Under the pieces are notes generated by a model. That model worked only from the letters and a program-made list of their open reading frames with translations, was not told the DNA's origin and ran no database searches. A stretch of DNA of 64,000 nt from Streptomyces sp. NRRL S-337 (lineage in GTDB: Bacteria; Actinomycetota; Actinomycetes; Streptomycetales; Streptomycetaceae): NCBI RefSeq assembly GCF_000720175.1, contig NZ_JOIX01000017.1, positions 120,084 through 184,083 on the forward strand, in the 5' to 3' direction. The position numbers and the translations under genes are program-made. Positions 44,844 to 53,984 of this stretch are shown here, one piece after another. Each line of letters begins with the position of its first letter. Position 1 is the stretch's first letter.

Positions 44844-44862
44844 CGGCCCACACCCCGTGAGC

Positions 44863-44905
44863 GGCCCCGCACGTGAACCCCGACCTCCCGGTTTCGTGCG
44901 GGGCC
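44863..44905 (+). terminator. Hairpin after secreted beta-rich protein gene
   Basis: GGCCCCGCACG (44863-44873) pairs with CGTGCGGGGCC (44895-44905), an 11-bp GC-rich stem with a 21-nt loop, 20 bp after the stop codon. Confidence 0.7.
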
Positions 44906-44929
44906 CTCCGCGTGCCTACTCCGAGCCCG

Positions 44930-45185
44930 GCCTTGGGGACCGGTGGAGCAGCCTCGGCGGCTCTGGCGAGGGACGTGTGGACCTTGTGCTGTGCCTGGGC
45001 GAGGGTGAGGGCCTCGCCGGTGGTGGGCCGGTCGGAGGCGCCGCTGTAGATGCGGGTGAGGGCTGGTGCGTCGTCGGGGCCCAGGGCGCGCAGGGTCACC
45101 ATGCGGCGGTCAGCTCCTTTGCGGTGGGCCGGTCGGCGGGGTCGGGTCCAGGCACGCGGTGACGGCGTCCTCGAACTCAAGGAAC
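44930..45185 (-). pseudogene. Ser/Thr kinase tail and GNAT head, broken
   Basis: Reading leftward, about 45105-45185 gives AVTACLDP and, one frame over, ADRPTAKELTAAW with a stop, like the last residues of a bacterial Ser/Thr protein kinase domain. Overlapping this stop (ATGGTGA) an ATG at 45102 opens VTLRALGPDDAPALTRIYSG and GEALTLAQAQHKVHTSLARA, the first 55 residues of a GNAT acetyltransferase. The frame then runs into unlike sequence and the downstream terminator. Both genes are fragments. Confidence 0.6.
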
Positions 45186-45293
45186 GGCTGTGAACCGCCT
45201 CCCCGTGCATACCGTCGCTCATCGCTCCCCCAGGCGATGGATGCACGATGGATGCCCGCAGGCCGGGCTCGCCCACGGACGCGAGCTCGGGTC

Positions 45294-46652
45294 TCAGCTC
45301 GCCGGGCCGTGGATGCGGCGGTGGGTCAGCGCCCACCAGACCTCCGCCAGGTCGGCCGGATCGCGCAGACTGGTTCCGGTGATCTCCTCGAAGCGCCGGA
45401 GACGGTTGCGCAGCGTGTTGGGGTGGACGTACAGGGCGCGCGCGGCGGCCTCCAGCCGCATTCCCTGCCGTAGGTAGGCGGCGACGGCCTCCTCCAACTG
45501 GGCGCCGTCCTCGCCGCGTTCGGCCAGCGGAGCCAGACGCAGCCGGACCAGTTGTTCGCCCACGTCCGGCAACGCCACGACCGTGGCCCGCAGCCCCAGT
45601 TCCTCGTGGGTGAAGACCCCCACGAGCCCGGAGCCGACCGCAGCGCGCAGGGCCTGGGTGGCCCGGACGAACTCCTGGGCGAGTCCGGACGCGGGCGCAG
45701 GTGCCCCCAAGCCCACCACCAGATTGCGGCACAGCCCCTCGGGACGCACCGCCAGCAGCCCCGCCACCTCCCCGTCCACCGTCGTGACCAAGGGCCTGCC
45801 CGAGGCGTCCCGAGCGAGCCAGGGGCGCAGCAGATCGACGGTGCGGGCCAGGGCGCCGTCGGCGGAGTCGGGGTGCCCGGGCCCGTGCTGGGCAGGAGTG
45901 GGGGCCGGGGAGCAGGCCGGGCCGTCGGGCCCGGAAGGGGCAGGCAGCCGGGCTCGGAACGCAAGGTGCAGTGCGCTGCGGTCGAAGACGCCGTCCAGCT
46001 CCCCCTCCAACTCCCCGTTCAGCTCCCCCTCCCGCCGCCGGCCATCGGCGCCGGTGTCGGCCCACCGCGCCTCGCCGAGCAGCAGCGCGCGGACCAGCGC
46101 CGCCCGCCGGCGATCGGTCACTGTTCTTCGCTGGAGGTCGGCGCGGCAACTGCGGACGATGCGCAAGGTGGTCGCCGCTGCCCAGGCGCGGAGGGTCTCG
46201 GCGATCGGCAACAGGTCTTCGGCGGTGCCCTGCCGGGCCGCCATCTCCTCGCCGAACCGCCGCCAGACGATGTCCGAGCCGATCCGGTAGGCCGAGATGA
46301 TGTCCTCGACGGGCACACGACGGGCCAGCGCCGTCACTTCGGTGAGGTGCCCGGCCGGGAGGTCGTACGTCGGCAGGTCGCACGCCGGGACGTCGTAGGC
46401 CGGGAGGTTGTAGGCCGGGCCGCTGCCGTGCACCGTGCCCTTCGCTGAGTGGTGCCCCTGGCCGGACCAGTGCTGCACGAGCGCCAGGCCGTTGCGCAGC
46501 GAGACCGTCACCCGCGGCCGGAGCTGGTCCGCCGAGAGAACCGCGTAGGAGGGGAGTTGGGCCCGCAGGGCGTGGATGACCTCGTTGGTCAGGGCGTCGA
46601 TTGCGGCATGCAGGGCGGCAACGGCCCCCGGCACCCTTGTGGAAGTCTCCAC
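45294..46652 (-). CDS. PucR/CdaR-type transcriptional regulator
   Basis: 452 residues. The C-terminal HTH_30 domain (about 395-440) reads YLRQGMRLEAAARALYVHPN followed by TLRNRLRRFEEITG, typical of PucR/CdaR regulators. The N-terminal half includes the helical segment RRVPVEDIISAYRIGSDIVW common in this family. Two low-complexity inserts are visible: a pentapeptide repeat LPAYD (four copies) and a GELxGEL run. GTG 46652 has AGGGGA three bases upstream; ATG 46709 is possible. It is divergent from an exported protein gene with an inverted repeat between them. Confidence 0.85.
   Translation of the reverse strand: METSTRVPGAVAALHAAIDALTNEVIHALRAQLPSYAVLSADQLRPRVTVSLRNGLALVQHWSGQGHHSAKGTVHGSGPAYNLPAYDVPACDLPTYDLPAGHLTEVTALARRVPVEDIISAYRIGSDIVWRRFGEEMAARQGTAEDLLPIAETLRAWAAATTLRIVRSCRADLQRRTVTDRRRAALVRALLLGEARWADTGADGRRREGELNGELEGELDGVFDRSALHLAFRARLPAPSGPDGPACSPAPTPAQHGPGHPDSADGALARTVDLLRPWLARDASGRPLVTTVDGEVAGLLAVRPEGLCRNLVVGLGAPAPASGLAQEFVRATQALRAAVGSGLVGVFTHEELGLRATVVALPDVGEQLVRLRLAPLAERGEDGAQLEEAVAAYLRQGMRLEAAARALYVHPNTLRNRLRRFEEITGTSLRDPADLAEVWWALTHRRIHGPAS
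46354..46413. repeat. 15-bp in-frame repeat x4 in PucR gene
   Basis: Four 15-bp units (46354, 46369, 46384, 46399), consensus GCCGGGAGGTCGTAG, encode the pentapeptide series YNLPA-YDVPA-CDLPT-YDLPA. The period keeps the frame. Confidence 0.9.
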
Positions 46653-46681
46653 CCGTCCCCTCCCGACTCGGTGTCTTTCCC

Positions 46682-46710
46682 CATGGCGAAAGCGATCATT
46701 CGTCGCCATG
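46682..46710. promoter_or_regulatory. Inverted repeat between PucR gene and exported protein gene
   Basis: CATGGCGA (46682-46689) and TCGCCATG (46703-46710) are perfect 8-bp arms with a 13-bp spacer, in the divergent intergenic region. It is a candidate operator for the PucR-type protein. Confidence 0.55.
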
Positions 46711-46840
46711 CTACGAGGAAGCCGCCCGAACCCCTACAGACGTTCGATCTGCGGACGACTTCTGTGCCGTCGTCAGAACGCATCAGGGACCGGTAGGCGG
46801 CCCGCTTTCCCCAACCACCCCCCGCACCCCAAGGAATTCC

Positions 46841-48367
46841 ATGGCTGTTTCCTGGCGTCGTATCGCGGTGCCCGCCGCCGCGGTCGGCGTACTCGTCCCC
46901 GCCGCCCTCGGCACCCATGCCCTGCTCTCCGACTCCAAGGACTCCGGCAGTCCCCCGGCCGGTATACGCACCGCCGGGACCGCCGACCCGGACGCCGCCG
47001 CGGACGCCGATGCCGCAGCCGCCGGCCCGGAGGGCGCCGTCGTCGCCAAGCCGTCCAACGCACCCGCTGGGGCGGGCCGTTCGGTCTCCGTACAGCTGGC
47101 GTTCTACGACGCCCGGCGCAAGCAGGCGGTGCTCAAGCCGTCCGCCGGCAAGAGCGTGCACACCGGCGATGTCATCGCCGCCGCGCCCAACCGACACGCC
47201 CCCTCGGGAGCGCTGTTCAAGGTGGGCAAGGTCACCGGCTCCCGCGGCGGCGAGGTCCAGGTGACCACCGTCCCGGCCACCCTCCCGGAGCTGCTCGGCG
47301 ACCAGAAGGTCGACCGGCGCGCGGCGCTGCGGCCCGGCGAACTCACCGTCAAGCCGCTCTCGTCCGGCGTCAGCGTGCGCAACCCCTCCCCCGGCACGGG
47401 CGGCCCGGCCACTCCACCCGACGGCGCAAGCACACCGTCCGGCGAGCCCAGCACCCCCGCCGGCGACGGCCCGGACGCGTCGGCCGAAGCCTCGCCGAGC
47501 CCGTCGGTCACCGCCTCCCAAGCGCCGCGCAACGGGCTCCGTGGCACCGGCGCGGCCGCCACCGCCCCGGGCGAGGCGCTTCCGCCCGAGGCCAGGAAGG
47601 GGCTCACCACCCTGCGCCTGGGCATCAACGTGCCGCTCCCCAAGGGCGTTGAAGCCACCAGCAAGTCGCCCGCCCGCCTCTCCGGCGAGGTGACGTTCCG
47701 GCCGGAGCTGATCTTTCAGTACAACAAGCGCGGCGGGGTGAACCTCCTGCCCGAGCGCGCGGCCATCGGGCTCGGCGGCTCCTACAGCTACGGCTGGCAG
47801 GTGCACGGCAAGGTGCGCGGCACCGCCGACACCGGGCAGGTCTCGGTACCGCTGGCCGCTGTCACCGGCCGGCACGTCTTCTGGGTCGGCCCCGTACCCG
47901 TCGTGGTCAGCACCGAAGTCACCTTCACCTACCGCTTCACCGCCGGCGGCCGCATCGTCCTCGACGCCGACCAGCGCACCACCGGCTCATTCGCCGTCGG
48001 CGCGACATACGACCGAGGGCACGGCTGGCAGCCGCTGAACGAGGCACACCAGCAGACCAAGGGCGCCAGGCCCCACATCGAAGGCGCAGCCACCGCGACG
48101 GCCCGCCTGGGCGCACACGCCCAGGTCTTCCTCTACGACACCGCAGGCGTCGGCGGCGACCTGTCCGTCCACCTCACCGGACGGGCCGCAGCAGCCACCG
48201 GCCACGGCGCCCCGGCATGGGCACTCAGCGCAGGCTACGACCTCAAAACCCAATTGATGCTGCAACTGAAAATCTTCGGCATCCAGATCGTCGACCTCAG
48301 GACCACACCGTTCGCCCTGCACGACGAGCGCAAGCTCTTCGGCCAGGGAAAGCTACCGTCGGCCTGA
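46841..48367 (+). CDS. Exported protein with linker and C-terminal beta domain
   Basis: 508 residues, no family recognised. The N-terminus is a signal peptide or anchor (about 5-27, IAVPAAAVGVLVPAALGTHA). Residues 35-170 form a first domain (SVSVQLAFYDARRKQAVLKP, GDVIAAAPNRHAPSGALFKV), then a Pro/Ser/Ala/Gly linker (about 180-255), then a C-terminal domain rich in Gly/Ser strands (AAIGLGGSYSYGWQVHGKVR, STEVTFTYRFTAGGRIVLDA, GAATATARLGAHAQVFLYD). The layout suggests a secreted structural or adhesive protein. ATG 46841 has AAGGA upstream. Divergence from the PucR-type regulator suggests control by it. Confidence 0.72.
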   Translation: MAVSWRRIAVPAAAVGVLVPAALGTHALLSDSKDSGSPPAGIRTAGTADPDAAADADAAAAGPEGAVVAKPSNAPAGAGRSVSVQLAFYDARRKQAVLKPSAGKSVHTGDVIAAAPNRHAPSGALFKVGKVTGSRGGEVQVTTVPATLPELLGDQKVDRRAALRPGELTVKPLSSGVSVRNPSPGTGGPATPPDGASTPSGEPSTPAGDGPDASAEASPSPSVTASQAPRNGLRGTGAAATAPGEALPPEARKGLTTLRLGINVPLPKGVEATSKSPARLSGEVTFRPELIFQYNKRGGVNLLPERAAIGLGGSYSYGWQVHGKVRGTADTGQVSVPLAAVTGRHVFWVGPVPVVVSTEVTFTYRFTAGGRIVLDADQRTTGSFAVGATYDRGHGWQPLNEAHQQTKGARPHIEGAATATARLGAHAQVFLYDTAGVGGDLSVHLTGRAAAATGHGAPAWALSAGYDLKTQLMLQLKIFGIQIVDLRTTPFALHDERKLFGQGKLPSA

Positions 48368-49146
48368 ACCACCACCCGCGCCTGCGGCGCCCTGTCCGCA
48401 ATGGGCGGTATCCACGGTCAACCGGGCCGGGGGGTGGTGCGTCGGTTCACGGCCCCTACGGGCACCTTTTGGGCCCACCCCCCAACGGCACCGGGGCACG
48501 CCAGGAGCGGGTCCGCCCTGTTCCAGTGGGGCCCGGCTCGGTGCTGCGGCAGGAAGGTCGACGACACGCTGTGGCAGGTAGGTCGACGAGATAGTGAAGT
48601 CGCCACCACCAGAATGTGAATAACCAACTCACCCCAGTCCGACTCCCTTCGCGCGCTGCGCACGTGAGCAGGACCGCCACCCTCGCCGCCGGCAACTTCA
48701 GCGTCGGCGAGGGTGGCGGCAGTGAGGGTGGCGGCGAGCGCCGGCCAGGCGCTCTCGACGAACAGGCCCTCGGCCAACTCGGGAAAGAAATGGCATACCG
48801 AGGCGTGCCGTGGCGGTGACGGCGCCGTCCTCGCCGCGGCCCTGTGCCACATCAGGCAACCTTCGCCTCTTGAGGACGCCGAGCGGTCGTCAACCAGACG
48901 GCCCGGCCCCCGACGTTCCCATTCGACGCCGATCAGTACGACGCCGCCGAACCCCTGCCTTCGCAGGCAACACGGCGCCGGATCTCGACTGAGGGGATCC
49001 GGCGCCGCGGACGTTTCGTCGTTGCTTGCCGCACGTCGCCGCTCCATCATCTGCGGCGGTGCGGGCCGGCCGGCCGACGCGCACGCCCCCGCCGCCCCGC
49101 CAGGCAACGTTCGCCTGCCCCGTCGGCGGACGAGTCCGCAGGGTCG
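48368..49146. other. About 780 bp without a supported gene; strong hairpin
   Basis: No convincing gene. CCGCCACCCTCGCCG (48674-48688) pairs perfectly with 48705-48719 across a 16-nt loop, and the right arm is followed by a partial direct repeat of GAGGGTGGCGGC. The hairpin may be a terminator or a transposon remnant. Confidence 0.5.
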
Positions 49147-50394
49147 TCAGGGCCTGCGGCCGTGGAAGGTGCGGCGCAGGTCGCTCACCCAGGCGTCGGG
49201 GTTCTCCCAGGGGATGAAGTGGCCGCCGTGGTCGTGGGCGTTGACGTTGACGTGGTTGAACCAATCGGCCTGCGGGCCGGTCTTGAATGCCCGGACACGC
49301 TCGTCGGCGCTGTGGATGCCGGGCGGGTTCTCGTACGTGACCAAGGTGAGGCCGACCGGGGCCTGCACGACCGGGGTGCGGTCGTGGGCGGGGGCCCACG
49401 GGTAGCGGTTGGCGTTGGCGTAGTAACGCATCGACGTGGCGATGGAGTTGTTCACCCAGTAGATCGTTGCGTGGGTGAGCAGGTCGTCCTTGGTGAAGAC
49501 GGACTCGACGTCGCCGCCGTTGTCGCTCCAGGCGTTCCAGCGCTCCAGCAGCCAGGCGAGCAGTCCGGCGGGGGAGTCGCTCAGCCCGTGGGCCAAGGTG
49601 GCGCCGTCGAGCATGTGCACGGCGAGGTGGGACGCCCAGCGGTGGTCCAGCTCGATGATGCGGGCGCGGACCTCGGCGGGTTGGTCGTCGGTGAGGGGCC
49701 GATTCCGGGCGAAGTCCCAGGCGCGGGGGCCGGTGAAGAAGTCGAGCGGCAGCCCGGAGCCGATGTGGATGCCGTACAGCTCATCGGCGTACTTGTGGCC
49801 GAGCTGGCTGGAGACGATCCCGCCGATGTCGCAGCCCCCGGCGGCGTACTTCTCGTACCCCAGGGTCTGGGTCATCAGGGTGTGCCAGAGGTCGGAGACC
49901 TTCCAGAAGTTGACGTCCGGAAAGCCGGTGAGCGGGCCGGGGAAACCGAAGCCGGGCAGGGACGGCACGATGACGTCGAAAGCATCGGCGGGGTCACCGC
50001 CGAATGCGGCCGGGTCGGCGAGCGGGTCGATCACCTTCGACCAGTGCCAGAACGTCCACGGCCAGCCGTGCGTGAGGATCAACGGGATCGGGCGCGGGCC
50101 GCGGCCTGGCTTGCGCATGAAGTGCACCGGGACACCGGCGACGCTCACCTGGTAGTGCTCGTAGACGTTGATTGCGGCCTCGGCCTTGCGCCAGTCGTAG
50201 CCGGACCGCCAGTAGGCGACCAGCTCACGCAAATAGCTGCTTGGGACACCGTAGGACCAGTCCCTCTCCCCCTCCCCCTCCTCCTCGTCCAGCGGCGGAC
50301 GGGTCAAGGCGAGACGGGCGCGCAGGTCATCGAGGACCTCGTCGGACACACGGATAGGGGTGGGCTCCAGAGGGAAGGCGTGCGGGGTGGTCAT
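49147..50394 (-). CDS. Epoxide hydrolase family protein (alpha/beta hydrolase)
   Basis: 415 residues, the normal length for EHN-type epoxide hydrolases. An N-terminal EHN domain (PTPIRVSDEVLDDLRARLAL) precedes the hydrolase core with the oxyanion motif HGWPW (about 110), the nucleophile elbow GGCDIGG with Asp as nucleophile (about 187-193), a lid with paired Tyr candidates, and the catalytic His near the C-terminus (DHGGHFIPWENPDAW). It would open an epoxide to a diol; the substrate is unknown. ATG 50394 has AAGGAA upstream. Confidence 0.9.
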   Translation of the reverse strand: MTTPHAFPLEPTPIRVSDEVLDDLRARLALTRPPLDEEEGEGERDWSYGVPSSYLRELVAYWRSGYDWRKAEAAINVYEHYQVSVAGVPVHFMRKPGRGPRPIPLILTHGWPWTFWHWSKVIDPLADPAAFGGDPADAFDVIVPSLPGFGFPGPLTGFPDVNFWKVSDLWHTLMTQTLGYEKYAAGGCDIGGIVSSQLGHKYADELYGIHIGSGLPLDFFTGPRAWDFARNRPLTDDQPAEVRARIIELDHRWASHLAVHMLDGATLAHGLSDSPAGLLAWLLERWNAWSDNGGDVESVFTKDDLLTHATIYWVNNSIATSMRYYANANRYPWAPAHDRTPVVQAPVGLTLVTYENPPGIHSADERVRAFKTGPQADWFNHVNVNAHDHGGHFIPWENPDAWVSDLRRTFHGRRP

Positions 50395-50491
50395 GGCGTG
50401 GTTCCTTACCAGGTAGGGGAAAGCGGTGCCGCCGACCTGTTGAATGGTTGGGCAGCGAGCCGAGCCATTTCAAGGAGCGCGGGCAGCGCCG

Positions 50492-50794
50492 CGGCGAGAG
50501 CCGCCGATAGCGCGGGGCGAGCTGACCGGCCAACAGCCATAGCGGCCAGGCGGCCATTGCTGTGCCGGAGGGCAAGGGCAAGGTGGCCACCCAGTACGCC
50601 CGAGCTGCCCTGGCGACCTCCGCAAGATCGTCCGTCCTGCCATCAATCAAGGCCATGCTCAGGAACGGGTCCTCGCCACGGATCGACCATAGCCGTTCGT
50701 ACAACCATGCGCGGATCTGCAGCGGCTCACGGTACGGCAGAGTGCTCGCGACGGTGGCGTGGAGAGCGGAGCGGAGTCGGGGACGCGAGGGGAG
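50492..50794 (-). pseudogene. Hypothetical protein remnant
   Basis: Within a longer poor frame, about 100 residues look like real protein: REPLQIRAWLYERLWSIRGE, DPFLSMALIDGRTDDLAEVA, then RAARAYWVATLPLPSGTAMA. No start codon, ribosome site or family was recognised, and the surrounding sequence is degraded. Confidence 0.35.
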
Positions 50795-51104
50795 CGGCGC
50801 CAAGGCAGGCCGACCTCCGTCTCGGCCGGAGCCCTGCGGCGCGGGTGTCGCAGGCCGCCACATCGGGGTGCGGGACGGTGAGATCAGGAGAGGTGGGAAC
50901 GGCTCCTGGTTGTGCCCAAGCCACTGATTCCCGGGGCGGACCGGCCGCAGTGGGTCACGGAATCGGTGATCACCTTCCCGTACCCCGGCCAACCGCCAGC
51001 CGATTTCCCCTCCTGGCTCGCCCTCATAGCGTGTGAAGTCCGCGAAAGAGGCAGGAATCAGGAAATGCAGGAGGGCGATGTGCCGTGGTCGGCAGGATAG
51101 GGGC

Positions 51105-52229
51105 ATGGGCCAGGAAGAGCTGGGGGAAGAGATGGGGTCGGGCGGGGCGCGGCCGGTGGTGGTGCGGCTTCCTGTAGAGCCGGTGGAGGCCGCTGTGGAG
51201 GCGGACGCGATGGACGCCGTGGCGCAGGTCGACGCGGTGGCGGTGCGCGGCCCGCTGTTCGGGGTGGCCGCGCAGAGTGGGGAGGCGGAGAAGGGACCGC
51301 TGTGGCAGGTGGTGATCGCAGTGACTGCCGGCTGTCCGCAGACGGCGCGTGACAGCCTGAACTCGCTGCTGTGGTTCCGGGCGAAGGACGATGCCCAGGA
51401 CAGGACGGAACGGCGTGCTCTGCTGGCGGCGGTCGCCCGGTTGGAGCGCGAACGCGTCGACGAACTGACCGTGCTCGGGACCCGCTATCGGATCGTGCGT
51501 GCCGAGGAGTACGCCGGCATGGTCGCGGACGGCATCGAGCAGCCGCGCCCGACGGATCCGGAGCCGGTCAGGCCCGACTGGGGCCGCGGCACCTTCGGGG
51601 CCCCGATCGATGACGGGCTGCTCCTGGACCCCGATGCCCCCATCGCCCCCTCCCAAGGCGCGGAGCGCCTGGCGCTGCGCAGCCTGGCCTACACCGGTTC
51701 CCGGTTCCCCGACGAGGTACGCAGTGACTCGCAGCGGGCGGTGGACACCCACCCCGACGTCTTACTGCTGCCTGTGACGTTCGCGGTGGTGGAGCAGACT
51801 GCGGGTGGTGGGTGGATGCCGGCCAGCGCCCTGCACGGCAGTGCCCACGAGGCCCGTAAGACTCTGGACTTTTCGCTGACATGGTGGGAGCCACGCAGAC
51901 GGGGTCTGGTCCCGGTGGGCGCTCACAGGGATGTCGACGCACGTACCCTGGTCGCCGAAGGTGTCGATCCTGCGGCCTCGGAGCTGGCCGCGTACGCCGA
52001 GGCCGCCGACCAGCTCCGCGCCGGCCGGGTGAACCAGCTCGAGGTCGAGGGCACCGTCTACCGGATCGCCCGCACCCGCCGCCTGCTGCGCTGGGGTCCC
52101 GACGGCCCCGAAGGGCCACGCCCATCCGATATCAACAGGCACGACCCTGAGCGCATCCACCCGGTGCTCGACGAGGACGGCAACATCCTCCCCGAGGACG
52201 AAGACAACGAGACCGAGCCTTCGGTCTGA
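51105..52229 (+). CDS. DUF5954 family protein
   Basis: 374 residues. A family of unknown function restricted mainly to Streptomyces relatives. Characteristic blocks are GPLWQVVIAVTAGCPQTARD, LNSLLWFRAKDDAQDRTERR, LTVLGTRYRIVRAEEYAGMV, then HPDVLLLPVTFAVVEQTAGG and LDFSLTWWEPRRRGLVPVG. It ends with an acidic tail. ATG 51105 or 51132 may be the start. It is soluble with no signal peptide, and no operon partner is evident. Confidence 0.82.
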   Translation: MGQEELGEEMGSGGARPVVVRLPVEPVEAAVEADAMDAVAQVDAVAVRGPLFGVAAQSGEAEKGPLWQVVIAVTAGCPQTARDSLNSLLWFRAKDDAQDRTERRALLAAVARLERERVDELTVLGTRYRIVRAEEYAGMVADGIEQPRPTDPEPVRPDWGRGTFGAPIDDGLLLDPDAPIAPSQGAERLALRSLAYTGSRFPDEVRSDSQRAVDTHPDVLLLPVTFAVVEQTAGGGWMPASALHGSAHEARKTLDFSLTWWEPRRRGLVPVGAHRDVDARTLVAEGVDPAASELAAYAEAADQLRAGRVNQLEVEGTVYRIARTRRLLRWGPDGPEGPRPSDINRHDPERIHPVLDEDGNILPEDEDNETEPSV

Positions 52230-52442
52230 CAAGTCCACCGCCTGCGTGGCAGCGAACGGGACACCCGGCGCGGCGCAGGCGTGGCCGCACTGCCGTTGCC
52301 GCGTCCGGTAGTTGCTCGGCGGCCGGGCTTCCCCCGGCCGTACGGGCGCTGACGATCAGGCCTCCACCGGGGCCCCACAGGCCAACCACGAACAGCTGCC
52401 TGTCCCTTGGATCGGTAGTGAAGCGCTCGCCGGGACAGCCCG

Positions 52443-53984
52443 TCAGTCCTCCTTCGGCCCCGCCGGCGCCCTGGCACAGAGGTAGGGACGGGCGAGCAGC
52501 AGGCCGGTGCCGGTCATGGCGATGCCGAAGTAGACCGGGGCGAGGTGCATGAAGTCCATGTAGTGGATCGCGCCGTGCACCACGACAGCCGGCAGGAAGC
52601 CGGCGGCCGCCGCCGCAGCCAGGGTCCAGAACACCCAGGCTTCACCCCGCCGCCAGCCCCACGCGCTGAGCAGGACGATCGCCACCGCGGCGGCCATCAG
52701 CGCGCCGCCGAACCCCGCGCGGTCGTGGGCGACGAACGGCACAAGCCAAGGGTTCACAGCTTCCAGCCTCTGCGTGCTGGTGCCCAGGAAGACCAGGTCG
52801 GTCGGCACGAAGACACCGGTCAGACCGACCACCGAAATCACCGCTCCGCCGACGAACAGCCCCGCTCCCGTGACGATCAGCAGCAACTGGCCGACCAGCG
52901 CCCGTCGGCGTTCCGGCTCCGGCCCCTCGGGCGCCAGGCGCCACCGCGGTGCGTGCGCGGTCCGCCGGACCGCGGCCACGAACATCGGGAACAGCACGAT
53001 GGTGGTGGCTGTGTGCAGGGGCTCCACGAAGCCGGTGGCCAGGAAGTAGAACAAGGTGGGGAACCCGATCATCCCCGAGAGCAGATACACCTCACGGGCC
53101 CAGGGCCAGCCGCGTCTGATCCCGCCCACGGCAAGGCCGGTGTAGAGGGCGCCGATCGCCACCATCGTGCCGGCCATGGTGATCCGGTCGTGCTGGAGGA
53201 AGTGCACGAGGTGATGGTTGGCGGCATGCAGGTCGTGCAGCGTCATGCCGAGGTAGTCACGGTCGTACCAGAGCAGCACCGGCCCCAGCGTGATCGCCGC
53301 GGCCCCGAGCCCCGCGCCCGTCATCCCGAGCCCGACGAGCAGTGCCCACCACCAGGCGGGCCAGCGGCGAGGATCGCGGCCGACGTCCCGCAGCCGCGGA
53401 GCGGGTGCGGTGGGCGTGGCTGCCTCGGTGACCCGTGCGAACCAGCCGGGCCCAGCCTCGACGAGCACTCCGGGCCGGGCGAGCACGACGGTCCCCGGCT
53501 CCTCGAGCGCGGCGGCCGCGGCGGTGACGGACGGGTCGGTCACATGCACCACGTCAGGGTCGCCGCCGCTGGTGAACCCGTCGACGTGGGACCTGAGGGC
53601 GGCCTCCGCCTCCGGATCGCATACGCGGGCGACAACCGGGATCGAGCGGCCGGCAGCGGCCTCGCGTACCGTCTCGGCGTCGGCTGCCGAGACGGGAGCC
53701 ACCTCGACGACACCGGCCCCGAGCGGGTGCATGGCGCGCACCGCGTCGTAGGCGAGCGAGGGCGGGACGGATATGCCGAGCCGGACGGTCACGGGCACGC
53801 CGGCGATCTGGCCCGCGAGCCGCTTCGGTGGATGGCGGTGGCCGAATCCCCGGGCGATCAGCCGCGCACCGGCCGGACGGGAGCCGATCGACGCCAGCAG
53901 CCGCAGTGCGGTTCGCTGCGAACGGCGCCGGCCGACGGCGGCGGCGGCCAAGCCGCGCAGCGGGTGATACGTCCAGTCCGGCAT
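52443..53984 (-). CDS. Membrane protein with N-terminal barrel-like domain
   Basis: 513 residues. The first ~190 residues are soluble and contain dihydroorotate-dehydrogenase-like beta/alpha segments (PVTVRLGISVPPSLAYDAVR, GAGVVEVAPVSAADAETVRE, GDPDVVHVTDP), though FMN-binding residues cannot be confirmed. About eight TM helices follow, with several His in loops (HDLHAANHHLVHFLQHDRIT), which could bind heme or metals. Unknown function. ATG 53984 overlaps the stop of the upstream FAD monooxygenase gene (TGATG), so the two are co-translated and probably act together. Confidence 0.72.
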   Translation of the reverse strand: MPDWTYHPLRGLAAAAVGRRRSQRTALRLLASIGSRPAGARLIARGFGHRHPPKRLAGQIAGVPVTVRLGISVPPSLAYDAVRAMHPLGAGVVEVAPVSAADAETVREAAAGRSIPVVARVCDPEAEAALRSHVDGFTSGGDPDVVHVTDPSVTAAAAALEEPGTVVLARPGVLVEAGPGWFARVTEAATPTAPAPRLRDVGRDPRRWPAWWWALLVGLGMTGAGLGAAAITLGPVLLWYDRDYLGMTLHDLHAANHHLVHFLQHDRITMAGTMVAIGALYTGLAVGGIRRGWPWAREVYLLSGMIGFPTLFYFLATGFVEPLHTATTIVLFPMFVAAVRRTAHAPRWRLAPEGPEPERRRALVGQLLLIVTGAGLFVGGAVISVVGLTGVFVPTDLVFLGTSTQRLEAVNPWLVPFVAHDRAGFGGALMAAAVAIVLLSAWGWRRGEAWVFWTLAAAAAAGFLPAVVVHGAIHYMDFMHLAPVYFGIAMTGTGLLLARPYLCARAPAGPKED

